The position numbers and the translations under genes are program-made. A stretch of 64,000 bases of DNA from Aquilaria yunnanensis (taxonomy: Eukaryota; Streptophyta; Magnoliopsida; Malvales; Thymelaeaceae). This document shows, piece after piece, positions 20,970-33,200 of this stretch; positions within the stretch are counted from its first letter, which is position 1; every line of letters begins with the position of its first letter. The notes under the pieces are model-generated. The model made no database searches, had not been told where the DNA came from, and saw only the letters and a list, made by a program, of their open reading frames with translations. The stretch covers positions 33,326,501 through 33,390,500 of the forward strand of contig CM077593.1 of the NCBI GenBank assembly GCA_039654915.1, written 5' to 3'.

Positions 20970-21922
20970 TGATAGCCAAAGGCTATCGCCTCAATCTGGC
21001 CGAACACCCTGCCACAACAATGGCCAGAAGAACTGGCGCTTCCCGGGAACAGGTGAAATCATGCACCTCGGGAGATAGCCGGAGAGCTCCGAGCCTCAGC
21101 ACGCCAGTAAAACTTGAGGACTCTATTCGCCCCCCAAGGTTGTGAACAGCGCGCCTTCGGAAAAGTGGCACCAGACATTGCTGCCCGAACATGATATCCC
21201 CGAAGGCGGAACCCCCTGGAACTAGGAACCCCCGAACTGAGGGTATGCTTCCCGAAGAGGCTCTGTCCGAACTAGAGGACGACCTCGCCCAGGGACCTCA
21301 GGAGTACGGCAGGAGCATTTAAGGAAGCATTTAAGGAAGCCTCTGACACGTCCCACCACAGACGTAAAAAGCCGCCCTGACGCGCAGACACCATCAGAAT
21401 CACATCATGGCCCGTCTCAGCACAAGGCTCGAGGCCATCTGGTTACCAACTATCTGTCCCCTACGCCCAGAAGTTCAGGAGCATCCGACCGCACACGTGT
21501 CATGATCTGAACGGGCTAGGTATTCCTATATATACAGGAAATAAATACTTGACAGGAGGTTGGTTGGCCGGAGATACAGCTCCCACACTCTGAGAAAATA
21601 CCAGGCGAGACTTTTCTGCCTTTCTCTTTGAGCTAGTGACTTTCTCCTTTTTCCGGCCACCACTGACTTGGGCGTCGGAGGCTCCCCCCCGGTAAAACAC
21701 TCCGGGGGCCTCCTAACCCTGTTTACCAGCTTTTCAGGTACTCTCCTTGGGGCGATCCACCTTCCAGGCGTTCTTCCTCCTAGAAGTCTCTTCAACAGTC
21801 ATCATGACTCACAACGATGAGGCCCCAGGCCTTCAACAGTCATCATGACTCACAACGATGAGGCCCCAGGCCATCTCTTCAACAGTCATCATGACTCACA
21901 ACGATGAGGCCCCAGGCCATCA
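20970..21922 (+). repeat. 3' LTR of element A
   Basis: It is nearly identical to 10,601-11,554. The differences I count are about nine transitions, one transversion and one C-run length change (8 versus 7). It is followed directly by the target duplication GTCTG at 21,923-21,927. Confidence 0.95.
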
Positions 21923-21927
21923 GTCTG

Positions 21928-23838
21928 GGTACTAACTTTCATCTTAGTTCTAGATTAGGAAAATTTAGTTTAAGAGCATTTTGTTTTGTAGAGGGCAATT
22001 TTGTCTTTTTCTTGTGTTATTAATTTTAGTCTAAAATATTCATCTAGAATAGAAATAGGAATTAATGTAGTTTAGGTACTAATTTGGAGTCACAAATGTC
22101 TTATAGGGTCAATTTAGGTACAATGGAAATTTTTGGGTGAAAACCGAGGGATATTATAAGATTCTAGGAAAATTTGGAAAGTTTGAGGCAAATCTAGCAA
22201 AATTGAAAAGATTGTGGCAAATATGACAAAATCATGAAATTCTGGGAAGGTCTGGTTATTTTTACAAAGCTTTAAGCTAATTTGACAAATCAGGCAAAAG
22301 TTGGGCTAAATTGTAGTTTCTGCTAAAGATGTGGACCAAATCAGTAGCTTAAGAGAGTTTTTGGACTAAAATTGATATTTTTACGAAATAATGTCCTAAC
22401 CTCTTCAAATTGAATTTGGGTGAGTTTTAAACTTGGAAAACATAGTTAATCTTGTCTAAGAACGCTTAGTCTAAATATGGGTCACCAATTGAAAGAAAAA
22501 CAGGAAGAAATTCGCCAACCATAAGCTCCTAGCTAAAAAGGAGAAACTGCAACCTCTAGCCCCTGATTTTTTGCAGCTGACCTCCCGAAACCGTAACCTT
22601 CTTCCCTTGATCGCCGCCGCCCCTGGAAGTGCTGCCCCTCTATCCGATACCTCCAGCCACTGCCGATGGTACAAGACAGCTGCCCCCGTTTCGCCCCAAC
22701 GCCGCATCACGGGTCGGAGCTGTCCCCAGCCGCCGTTGACGCTGAGACGAGAGGGAGAAGCAGCGCGACTCCCGTTCCAGTCTCGATTCGCTCCGATCAC
22801 TGTCCCCCGTTGCCGATTTATGTCAGCCCTAACCACCTATCTCGTCGTCCAACAAAGCTCCGCTCTCCGCTGTCCCTGATTGGTTGATCGATCGCCTGAA
22901 TCAAAGAAGAAGAGCGTGACCCGTTTCTCAACCCGTAACCGACCAACTACACCGTCTGACCCATCCCAAGCTTTCATCACTTTTGGTATAACTGCTGTTT
23001 AATCCCTAGCCTTTTTTATGTCATTCCTTCGAGTCACTAACTTTCTTTGATTTTGTAGATGGGCCATTGACAGCAAGCTTTTTATTTTTTATTTTTTATT
23101 TTTTATTTTTGTGTTTCTTTTTTTTATCTGTTTTTTGGTCATGCGTTAAATTTAACCATTAAATTCACATAGAAATATAACCTAGGATGTTTATTTATTT
23201 ATCTCTTTGTTTATCTTTTATTTTCTTTCAATTTTAGAATATTTTATTTTATTGTATTTTATTTTATTTTTGAATCTCATAACGTATCCTAAAAAAATGA
23301 TAATACACAAAAATTATTTGTTATGCTAGATAACTTAATTTTTTTTAGAAATTAGAAAGAGATTAAATTGAGGTAAATTGAAAAATGTTTAGTAAAGCTT
23401 CAAAGATCTGTTCTTGGTGGATTCAATAAAATTTTGAGGTGGATTATTCGTTCAAATCCAATTGATCTTATAAGATTTACAATTTGAATAAGATGTTCCT
23501 TTCAAATTCTTAGTGAATTTTGGTAAAGTCCCAAGATTTCAAGGTCGTCTAGGATTTCATATTCGATTGGTCTGGTAAGATTCAAGATTGAAATTAAAAA
23601 TAAAATTAGACCCAATTAAATAAAATTCATAAAATTATTTTCATCAAAGATTAGGTAAACAAACAAAGATTTAGGAAAAGATAAAACCGAACCCCATGGT
23701 ACCAATTTTCGGGCACTATAACAAGATTATTTAAGCGTAACCGACTCATAATGTCAGAATCTTTCGTGGACTATAACAGGTGTGAAATTGACCTAGGCAA
23801 AATTAATTGGTGGCAACTTCTAAAAACACGTTGCTACA
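21928..23838 (+). repeat. 3' LTR of element B, right part
   Basis: This continues the 22 bases at 10,579-10,600 and aligns with 3,007-4,884 to the end, where it reads GTTGCTACA. The GC-rich island recurs at about 22,560-22,960, and the pyrimidine tract before TTTGTAG recurs near 23,060 (the AG of the 5' copy's CAG is retained). The target duplication CTCAC follows at 23,839-23,843. Confidence 0.9.
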
Positions 23839-23843
23839 CTCAC

Positions 23844-24318
23844 CAAGGTCAAAATCATCTTTATATAAGTCTTTCAAATATTCAAAACCTAAAACCTTAG
23901 CATCTAAAGAAGAAAGAAGAACATACCTCCTTAATAATGCGTTAGCTGTGATGTTTTCTTTACCTTGTTTATACTTGATGTGGTATGGAAAAGCTTTTAT
24001 GAATTCTACGCACCTTACATGCCTTCTATTAAGCTTTCCTTGGCCCTTTAAGTGCTTCAAAGATTGATGGTCTAGATAAATGATGAATTCCTCTAACCAC
24101 AAACAATGTTGCCAAGTTTCAAGAGCTCTCACTAAAGCATACATGTCTTTGTCATAAATAAGGTAGTTTAAGGTGGCTTCACTTAGTTTCTCACTAAAGT
24201 AGGCTATTGGCCTTCCTTTCTGCATCATAATAGCTCCAACACCATGTACACATGCATCATGTTTAGATTCAAAATTCTTAGAAAAATAAGAAAAAGCTAG
24301 GACAGTTACATTACTCAA
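23844..24318 (-). pseudogene. RNase H of element C
   Basis: The minus-strand frame reads [52 protein letters not shown] and [13 protein letters not shown], the gypsy RNase H, and continues with [19 protein letters not shown] toward integrase. The first aspartate is kept. The usual KELYAL glutamate is aspartate here (KDMYAL). The frame is open to the edge of element B and its last codons join those at 2,980 across the target site. The N-terminal frame extends into the RT thumb. Confidence 0.88.
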
Positions 24319-24499
24319 CTTGTGCTTAAGTGTCCTAAATGTATCTTTTTGTGCCTTTTCCTACTTAAAGCCTACATTCCTCTTTAATACTTCATTTAAA
24401 GGTGCAACAATTCTTAAGAAATCTTTTACAAACCTCCTATAAAAACTATCAAACCCATGAAAAGATCTCATCCCTAAAAAAGATTTAAGGGTTGGCCTC

Positions 24500-24860
24500 A
24501 TTTGATGATATCCAATTTTATGACCAACTTTAGAGAATATAGTGCATGTATGAAATTCATCTAGTATGTAATCTAGTCTAGAATGAGATGTCTATACTTT
24601 ATAGTGATTTTGTTGACTAACTTACAATCCATGCACATCCTCCAAGTTTCATCTTCCTTAGGTACTAGGTTCACAGGTATGACATAATGGCTTAAACTTT
24701 CCCTCACATAGCCTTTTGAAAGTAGGTCTTCAACTTGCCTTTGAATCTCTTTGTTCTCTTCAGGGTTACTTTTATAGGCTGGCTTGTCTAGAATGAGAGC
24801 CCATGGGTTAAGATTTATTTGATGTTCAATGCCCCTTAATGGTGGTAGTCCTTTATACAT
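24500..24860 (-). pseudogene. Reverse transcriptase of element C, catalytic block deleted
   Basis: On the minus strand the RT N terminus is clear: LPPLRGIEHQINLNP, SKGYVRESLSHYVIPV and WRMCMDCKLVNKITIKYRH. The frame then runs through LDEFHTCTIFSKV and IGYHQM, and jumps directly to a sequence equivalent to the region after the active site (SFHGFDSFYRRFVKDF, to about 24,400). The palm segment with F/Y-x-D-D is absent, about one hundred codons compared with element D. The deletion junction lies near 24,495-24,505. This copy cannot make an active enzyme. Confidence 0.85.
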
Positions 24861-24933
24861 CCTAAAAAACCTTCAATAAAGAAACAACAACACTAAGAAG
24901 CATGTTAGTTAGGTCACTAGATAAGAATAAAGC

Positions 24934-25164
24934 TTATTTGCAAAGTAATAGAAGCATTGGCCTTTGTGATTTGAGGGCTTTTCTCATATCACTCATTTTT
25001 ATTTCCAAGCTTTCTTTTCTTTTCTCAATTTTCCTCTCTTTGTTTTTACCTCGGGAATTCTCAACACTCTTCTTCCCCTGAAGATCACTCGTCTCACATC
25101 TTTCTCTTAATCTTTCAACTTTCCCCTTTTTACTCAAGCCCTCATCCCTCTTTTTACTCAACAT
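24934..25164 (-). pseudogene. Protease-RT linker of element C
   Basis: A charged Lys/Glu/Arg-rich stretch ends in SDMRKALKSQRPMLLLLCK. The equivalent place in element D (58,300-58,520) reads FAKMSDVRKAFQ. It connects protease to RT in this lineage and has no known activity. Confidence 0.7.
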
Positions 25165-25229
25165 GCATCTTTGTTTGATCCTCCATAACTTGTTGTCGTA
25201 AGAGGGGCGCCAATGTGGTGGTTTCTTTT

Positions 25230-25500
25230 TGAATTAGAAGGAATATCTATTCTTGAAACCATCATGTATGAATCTCCTATCATATTGCCACGACCTTCCT
25301 AAAAAAATGTGGCTTGCCTCTATGGGAACATCATCACAAAGCACTTCATCTTCATATCTTCCAATCTCGAAGGCTACCATGACTTGCATTGTTACCTTCA
25401 CAACATCTTCATTGTTGAGCCATTGAAGCTTATAAGGCCTCAGGTATCTTATGGTAGGTAACTGCAACTTCTCAACCTAAGCGGTACTAACAACATTAGT
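25230..25500 (-). pseudogene. Aspartic protease of element C (partial)
   Basis: The frame 25,467-25,234 reads RPYKLQWLNNEDVVKVTMQV, YEDEVLCDDVPIEASHIFLG and RSWQYDRRFIHDGFKNRYSF, the C-terminal half of the gypsy protease. The active-site turn lies just upstream in a disrupted stretch (TSCTNVVSTA-like reading near 25,490). Element D carries the equivalent domain at 57,930-58,200. Confidence 0.8.
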
Positions 25501-25754
25501 ACAACTTTTTCCATCTATAATCATGCTACATACTTTTCCTCCATTGTAACACCTAATGTGAAATATGTTCTCCCTTTGATTATAGTCCTTCTTGATGCGG
25601 ACATTCAAGGCTCTCCTTGCTACAAGTATGACTCCTTCTTCTATAAAAATCTAGCTCAATTTCATCCTTCAAAGATGGTGGCATGCTTGGAACTTCATGC
25701 TCTTCTCCATCACTTTCATCCAATGACCACTTCTCCAATATCATTGATCATCAT

Positions 25755-26813
25755 GGTTCTTTGATTTATATATCCTCTGCTAGATGCCCCTTGCCTTGGC
25801 ACTTAAAACAAATTTTGTCATGATTTCTAGCTCCAAATTTAGAATCAAGATTACCTTCTTGAGCCCTTTAAGATTGGCTCTTGAAGGGTGCCTTAGGTTT
25901 GGCTTTGAAATCCTCTTCTTTAGCCCTCTCATTCCTCCCATGATTACTCCATGTTGGCCTTGGATTAGGGTTAGGTTTTTTGGAAAACCTGGTTGCCTTT
26001 CTCCTATTGATTTGCCTCTCCAATCAAATGGTTGCATGCACTATATCATTAACCTCCATATAGGTTGGAACTCAACTAGGGTGGGAAAGTCAGGGTTTAG
26101 GCCATACAAGAATTTGGCCATGGTGGCTTCTTGATCCTCTTCTATGTTGTCTCTCATGAAGGTTACCTCTAAATCCTTGTCCTTTATAGACCTTGTGCCT
26201 TTAGTTAGCCTTTAGACCCTTTGATGTAGCTCTTTTTAGTAGTAGCCAGGCAGAAACCTTTTCCTCATCATCTTCTTCAACTCATGCCATGTTTGCATGG
26301 GCTCCTCTTGGTTTCTTTGACTAAATTTCATAACCTGAGTTCACTAAGTAAGAGTATAGTCAATAAACTCAAAAGTGACAATATTTGCCTTCTTGTCCTT
26401 TTGGTAGGTGTAGCACTCAAAGATCATCTCAACTCTAGACACTCATTCAAGGAATGCCTTTGGGTGACTCCTTCCTTGAATGGTAAAATTTATAAATTGA
26501 TAGCATTGAGGTTGGGGTCCTCATTTGGCCGGCCCCTCATGAGTCTCCTAGGTGGTGGTGATAGGGTTAGCAAACCCTCAAGGTCATCATCTGCATAGGT
26601 AGCAACTTTATGGCTTATTGATGGATCCCCCATAAGTGGTACCTCGAGTATTCAACCTAGGATGCCCCTTTGTGGTGCTTTGGAAGCATTTTCCTTAAGC
26701 CTCTTATTTGACTCCTCCAATCTTTCCATTTTTTCCATCATGGTTCGAAATTTTAAACTTAGATCAAATGTCTTCATCTTGTCCTTTATGTCTTAGCGAA
26801 CTTCTATAGACAT
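25755..26813 (-). pseudogene. gag of element C (degenerate)
   Basis: The ATG at 26,813 opens a frame with a short stop-interrupted start and a heptad-rich stretch (MMEKMERLEESNKRLKEN). It continues through several stops and frameshifts, with the gag core in the middle and ends in a zinc knuckle, CFKCQGKGHLAED, in which the fourth ligand position is no longer cysteine. The order matches element D gag. Confidence 0.8.
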
Positions 26814-27562
26814 TGTATCTAAAATCAAAGATCTTCATATAAACTTTTTTTTTTCTCTCAAACTTGTTTGTGGAAAATTGCTCAAACAACCAAAACTGTC
26901 AAGCAACTGACTCAAAGCACACAAGCACGTTACATCCTTCAAAACATTGAAAATCTTTCTTAAAAGAAAGAAAATAGATTAGAAAACACTTTAAAATGAT
27001 AAGAAAGGGTAAAAAAAAAAGGATGTTCTTCCAATGAAATATTGAAATAACAAGAAAGAGAAAATTAGGGTTCTTGAGATTAGGGTTTCGGCCAAACTAG
27101 GGTTTTGATGGATACTGAAGTTTTTCTTGCTTTCAAACACTTTTACAGCCTTTGTTGGATTGATATTTGTTGATTTTATTGCTGAACTTTCAAAATAGCT
27201 CTTGCTATAAAAGAAAATGATGGAATCAAAATTTGTAATAGGTATAGAATGATAACCTAGATTGCGAGAAAGTAACTTGTTGAACAAGGATGTAACTTAC
27301 ACAGAATAAGACTGAAATATTTTTGGTATTTTTCTAGATATTTTGGATGCAAAAGCATAAAGGACACTCAATGGAAACAACACTTGGATGACTTAACTGA
27401 AGAAGAACAAAGTAGGGCTTGGTTGTAGGTACTTTGGACACACACAAAGAAATCTGAAAAAATGAGGAAAAACAAATTAGGATAGATGAAATAATGTAAG
27501 AACACAGTGAAATAAAGGTATTTATAGAAAGATAGGATAGATAGGTCATGCTTGTAGAACTT

Positions 27563-27576
27563 TGGCTCTGATACCA
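27563..27576 (-). other. Primer binding site of element C (initiator tRNA-Met type)
   Basis: On the minus strand this reads TGGTATCAGAGCCA, the well-known complement of the plant initiator tRNA-Met 3' end. It begins two bases after the 5' LTR. The stretch 26,814-27,562 between it and gag is an AT-rich leader with no supported gene. Confidence 0.93.
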
Positions 27577-27578
27577 TT

Positions 27579-28454
27579 TGATGTGTTGTTTGTTGCCCAA
27601 GGATCCTAAGTTCCAAAAAGTACCCAAATGCTAGCCTTACCAACTTGGTCCAAGAAAGTGAAATTGAGTAATGGAGAAAGCGAAAAATTTAGAAATAGAT
27701 TCAATGGTGAAAACAAGAATTAAAATAGGGAAATTAAAATAAATTTGATTGGAAGAGAAGAACAAGTTGCACAAGTGCACCAAGGAGTTGAGAAAGAATA
27801 AAAGAGAAAAGTATTACTCAAAGTAACTTGTAATCTTATTAATTTGTGTCCAAACCATGAAATATAGGCTATTTATAGTTTATAAATGCTAGGTTGACCA
27901 GCCTTACAAAGTCTTAATGGAATAGAAAGTCTAAACCTAGTAACAGAAGCAAACCTAATCAAACCAGGTTTAGAAAACACACATTTATCACAAAATCTTA
28001 TGAAATCCATGTGGTTTATTTAACATGTGCCATAATATATTTCCTAGGCCTAAAAAAAAGTTAAATAAATGAACCAAACTAGAAAATAACAAAAATAAAT
28101 CTTGAAAAATTGAAATAGCCCCTAAAAGCCCACAAAGGTGCTCTCTGGTGCACTCCTATGTGTCACTTAGGATTTTTACTTATGCCTTATATGTTTGGCT
28201 AGCTTTCCAGGGTTTCTTCAGCTTGGATCTCCATAATATTCTATAATTTGAAGTTTTTGAGCTCTTGGACATATAGAACTTGCCCATTTTGTGAAATGGC
28301 ATGAAAGGGCTCCATGGAGGGCTTCAAGTGTACTAAAATGAGTGCTTGGAGTGCATATTGTGCCTCTTTGGCCTTTTTCCTTGTGAGAGGTCCTATGCAT
28401 ATATTCAATTGGTCCTTGGATGTCTTAGGAGCCTTTGAGCTTAATGCTCCTTCA
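27579..28454 (-). repeat. 5' LTR of element C
   Basis: It aligns with 907-1,781 over its length. On the minus strand its U3 end encodes an open run with IGPLTRKKAKEAQYALQAL, like the polyprotein tail of related elements. The terminus TGAAGG corresponds to TGATGC in the other LTR. Confidence 0.85.
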
Positions 28455-30206
28455 TTAGGTAACAAAGGTGTAGAATGCTCCTCTTCCTATACCTTCTGCA
28501 GGTTAGGATTTTTTTTCCCTTGCTTCAGCAATCAATCCTCCCAAGGCCAATGGATCCACATTCAAGATGATGGTGGTGACAATGATATCAATATGGTGAA
28601 TGACAGTGAGGGGAATTAGTAGCAAATTTCTAATTACAACATAGAGGAGGTGTCGATGACTGCACTAGAGGAGGTTAAAAGAGACAAGCCACAACCGACA
28701 CCCGAAAGGAACATCCCAAGGGGGCAAACGGTAGATCTAGGAAGACTACCTTAATGGTGCAGGAGCATTACAACAATATTTGAAAAGGAGAAGTGAGGTG
28801 TGGGAAATGCAAGCATTGCAGCAAAAAATTGGAGCATAAACTCAACACCAAGATAAGAACATTGAAACACTATTTTGAGATTGTCCATAATGATCTCTAT
28901 ACTAGGAGTGGTGTTGGACAGACACAACAAACGGGAATAGAGAGCAATGTTGATCTAGATATTTTTTAGTTTAACCCAAAAACTTGTAGACAATATCTAA
29001 TTATTTAGATGATGCTCACCAAGAAGCCATTGAAACAAGTAGAAGATTAACATTTAGAGACTTTTATTGTTAAAAACTTGGACTTGGCATAAACAAAGAC
29101 ATCTAGGCAAACTTCTAGAAGAGAATCAATTAAAATGCTTAAAGTTAGGAAAGCCAATTCATTTTAACTTAAATTAATTGACTTCAAAATGACTTATTTT
29201 TATTTTTACGTCTTTTTTACCTGAAACTAATTTTATTTAAAAGACAATATTATGTAGTTTCAATAATCCATTGAAAATAAAATTGTTTTAATATTACAAA
29301 ATTTTTATGAATTTTTTTAGTTTAAGGCATTAAAAAGAAAAAATTCATAAAAACTTAACAACATCATGAAAATTTACTTTCAAATAGATTGTTGTATCTA
29401 TATAATATTGGCTTTCAAATAAAATTAGTTTTAGGTAAAAAAGATGTAAAAGTAAAAATAAGTCAATTGACTTAAATTAAAATGAATTGACTCTTCATTT
29501 GCAAGCATACTTTTCATGCCTTGATCATTATGTTGCATTTATAAGTGACATGTGTACATCACCTATAGGATAAGATTCCTATTTTATTATACCAAATTGG
29601 ATAGATGATGATTGGGTAATTCAAAAATGCATAATTGCATTTAAAAACATGGAATCAGATAATATTGACTTGAACATTCTCATGTGTTTTTTATACATTG
29701 TGTGAATTTGCTTTTGTTCAAAAAATTTTAGCCATGTCATTTGACAATGCTTCGAATAATGATTTTATGATATAGGAATTGAAAAAAGAATTGAAATCAC
29801 ATTTGGATAGTGTATTTTTCCATGCTCGTTGTTTATGTCACATTTTGAATTTCTGTGTTTAACAAGACCTAAAATTTTTGCAAACTAGAATTATTCCAAA
29901 TAAGGATGCACTGTGATTTTTGAAAATAAGGCCCAAAACATCCCATGAGTTTAAAGCCATTTTCCATGAAAATAACTTGAGTTTTAGTTTAAATATGTTT
30001 AAACTTGATTCTCCCACATGGTGGAACTTTTTTTTTAAAAAAATTTTGAATGACACATATCCATTTGAAATGCTTTTGACATGCTTTATAAATATGAAAA
30101 TGGGCTTAGATGCACTAATCGAGGACATGCGTGACAAAGCTTCAAATTAAGTGACTTTCTAAAGCATTTTTAAGAGGCAACTGTTTTTTTCTCTAGTGTT
30201 TACTAC

Positions 30207-33200
30207 CAAGGTTGTCAAGATCGGGATCCTACCTGGATTGTTTTGCACCATATAAGATTGAGATCGTAACATCGGATCGTGGATCATAAGATCCTACCAG
30301 AACATAAAATTTCTTGTCTAAATAATATAATTCGTGGGAAAGACCAATAATATTAGAAACCCAAATAAAGCTTAAGTGCCATAACAATGACAAATAGTTA
30401 AATACAATATAATAATTGATCCAACATAAGCAAAGCTCAAGTTTTAATAGAGTATACATCAACACAACTAACACAATAACCAACATAACTATGAAAGAAA
30501 TCCATAAACAACCATAACTTGACAAATAAAAGAGAGTAACAATGTTTGACTACCATGAAACAACAACAAATAAGCCCATGGAACAAACAAAGAGCAAACA
30601 AGTCATGGGGCACCAATAATGGAATTTATCCATCCAAGACAGTGAAAGGCACATAACCAGCATTAGCATCAACATCATTATCTTCTTCTATAGCAAGATC
30701 TTTTTCTTTTCCTCCACCCGCTTCACAATTATAGTCACCCTCTAATGGATCAATCCTCTCATTATCCTTTTCTTTGTCTAAATCAACAACTACATAATTG
30801 ATTAAAAAAAACTGTAAATATAAAATAATTGGATTGTCTAAGAGTGAAAGATTAATGTGAACAAAGTTGGATGGTAACTTACAAGTTGTAGCAGTTATAG
30901 TCCTCTCAAGAAAGTCTTCATCTCCACCTTCAAAATCAGCTTCCAATTCAGCTACCTTATCAAGGAAGTTAATCCACCCTTGGTCTATAGGAAGAACAGG
31001 AGCTTCCTTCTCAGTAATCCACTCATCATAAGAGTTTATTTCATCAAAATTCATTGTTTGAAGTTTCTCCATTTCATCTGTCTCCCTTTTCTCTTGCCTC
31101 TGCCTCAATTTTAAATTGTACATCACATAAACAAGATCATTCATCTTTTTGTTGATGCAAAGGATTCCTTTTCTTAGAATGTACCTAATCAATAGACAAA
31201 AAGACATAAGAAAAACTATTAAAATAAATAACTAACATAAAAAAAAGAAAAAGATTAAGCAGAACACTTTCACCTTACCATCTCAAAAGCACTCCAATTC
31301 CGCTCACAACTAGAGGAGGAACAAGTTAAATTCAAAACTCTCATGGAAAATCTTTTCAACTTTAGTACTTCATCTCCATATGAATCCCACCAATCAACAG
31401 GAGATTTTTTGTTTCTTGTTTGCTTAGCAACATTAAGACCAAAAGCTCTTTTGCATTCTTGAAATCATCAAGTTGACAATCAATTTTGCCTATCTTCTCA
31501 TCATCGGCACATAATCTTTCAAGGCAACTATATAGTCCTCTCTTAACCTTTGCATCAGTACTCTTGAATGATGCACTATATTTCATTTGGGGATTAAGGA
31601 AATAAACAACTGCATGGAGTGGCCTATGTAGTTGATTTTGCCATTTTTCATCAATAATTTCAAATATAGGTTGATACCTAAAGATTAAAATAAGAAAAAA
31701 AATTGCATGAAATTTACTCAATTAAAACATATAAACTTATAACATTCAACTTTTAACATGAAAATATGAACAACTCATTGTTACTGTATAATGAAAATTC
31801 TATAGATTAAAATGTAACTTGATTGAACATTGTTGAAGTTGGCCTTGATTTCTTCTTTTGTACTATCTATGGCATTGTAGATGAAGCCTATAGCAGGTTT
31901 AGAATCTGAATCAACCATTCGAAGAACCTTAACTAAGGGGACTACAGCCTTAAGACACCTTGCAACTGTTACGCAAAATCTTGATATGTCTAGAATAATA
32001 TTCCCCACCTTCTTTCCCTGCTCAAATTTTGCAAAATTACTGATCAACCATTTCTCAGATGAAAACATAGAGATAAATACACCATTTTGCTCTTTTAATC
32101 GAGCAAGAGTGAGATAAGTAGTGGCAAATTTAGTGATTCCTGGCCTAATAAGTTCCTTCCCCTTAGTAAATTCTTTCATCAAAGTAATCAACCGTGTCTT
32201 ATTGTATATTAAACTAGTTATTTTTCTGCCCTTTCCTATAGTCACCTTATCTTCTTCAATTTTTTTTCAAAGTCCTCCAACATCAAATCAATGCAATGAG
32301 CTGCATAAGGTGTCCAAAAAGGCTTCTTTCTTTTTTCCATCATCATCTCTCCAACAGCCTTATAATTGGCAACATTATCGATCACAACTTGGACAACATT
32401 TTCTTCACCAACTTTCTCCACAATATTATCTAACATTTTAAAGACTTTTTCAGCTGTCTTGCTAATATCTGATGTGTCAATTGATGATAAAAAAAAGTCC
32501 CTTTTGGGTTGTTCACCAAAAAAATTGCAAATTGACCAATTCTTCCTATCACTCCACCCGTCATTCATTATTGAATAATGTATTTTTTTTCCACTCATTT
32601 TTTTATTCCTCAAGAAGCAACATGGTGCTTTCAACTTCCTTTTTCAGAAAAGTAACTCTAAGTTCATGGTAAGAAGGTGGCTTAAGGCCTCTCCCATATT
32701 GACCCACCATTTCAATCATTTTTTTTAAACTCAGGATTTTTTACATAGTTAAATGGAATAGCACTAGTGTAAAAAAACCTACAATTTTGTTGGCAAACTT
32801 TTTCTCACTCCTCTTTTTAAGCATGGCATTCAGTGTCTTACTTTGAACCTTACCCTTTTTGGAAACAAATCTATCCAAATTTCTGCCACTACTATCATTA
32901 ACCGTATTGATTCTTAAACTCTTATTGTCTACTCATTCTTCAATTGAAAACATGTTTCTCCTTTTCTTTTGGGACAATTCATCTTGGCTTTCCAATATCC
33001 TAATAAACTTAATCCTAACATAATCAGGAACATTCAAACAAGGTCTAACATTGTTACTTGTTTGAGCCAAGTGATGCCTAAATCTAAATATTCCACCAGT
33101 GAATTTCATCTCATAGTACGTACATTTCACTTTTATTAAACCAACTTCTATACCATGCTCTCACCCAGGATCAGTTCTACTACTAGCTGCATTTTTTTTA

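Larger units (their letters stand above)
10601..21922 (+). mobile_element. Tat-lineage Ty3/gypsy retrotransposon A with an antisense gene
   Basis: The element is 11,322 bp long, with TG...CA LTRs of 954 and 953 bp and the perfect target duplication GTCTG at 10,596-10,600 and 21,923-21,927. The order is 5' LTR, primer site, gag-PR-RT-RNaseH-RNaseH-IN, minisatellite, antisense spliced gene, polypurine tract, 3' LTR. Two RNase H domains in a row and an extra 3' reading frame are traits described for the Tat lineage of plant gypsy elements. The LTRs differ at about ten positions plus one C-run length, nearly all transitions, so the insertion is recent. The base composition is richer in GC than all its surroundings. 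Confidence 0.95.
2986..23838 (+). mobile_element. Non-autonomous, gag-only LTR retrotransposon B
   Basis: LTRs of about 1.9 kb lie at 2,986-4,884 and, split by element A, at 10,579-10,600 plus 21,928-23,838. The perfect 5-bp target duplication CTCAC lies at 2,981-2,985 and 23,839-23,843. A polypurine tract precedes the 3' LTR. Without A the element is about 9.5 kb. Its internal region holds a decayed gag with a zinc knuckle, about 2 kb of AT-rich non-coding DNA and two tandem arrays. I see no protease, RT or integrase, so it would have needed enzymes in trans. Strand is set by gag and the polypurine tract. Confidence 0.88.
907..28454 (-). mobile_element. Ty3/gypsy LTR retrotransposon C, minus strand, interrupted by B and A
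   Basis: Two LTR copies about 875 bp long lie in direct orientation at 907-1,781 and 27,579-28,454. On the minus strand the order is 5' LTR, a tRNA-iMet-type primer site, gag, protease, RT, RNase H, integrase, polypurine tract and 3' LTR, which is the Ty3/gypsy order. Element B, flanked by CTCAC, sits between RNase H and integrase. Without B and its extra target duplication C is about 6.7 kb. It cannot be autonomous: the RT catalytic block is deleted and all domains carry stops or frameshifts. I could not recover a convincing target duplication for C itself (GCTAA on the left, TTAGG on the right). Confidence 0.85.

Noticed and set aside
23807..24067. 86-codon plus-strand frame
   Set aside because: It is antisense to the RNase H of element C.
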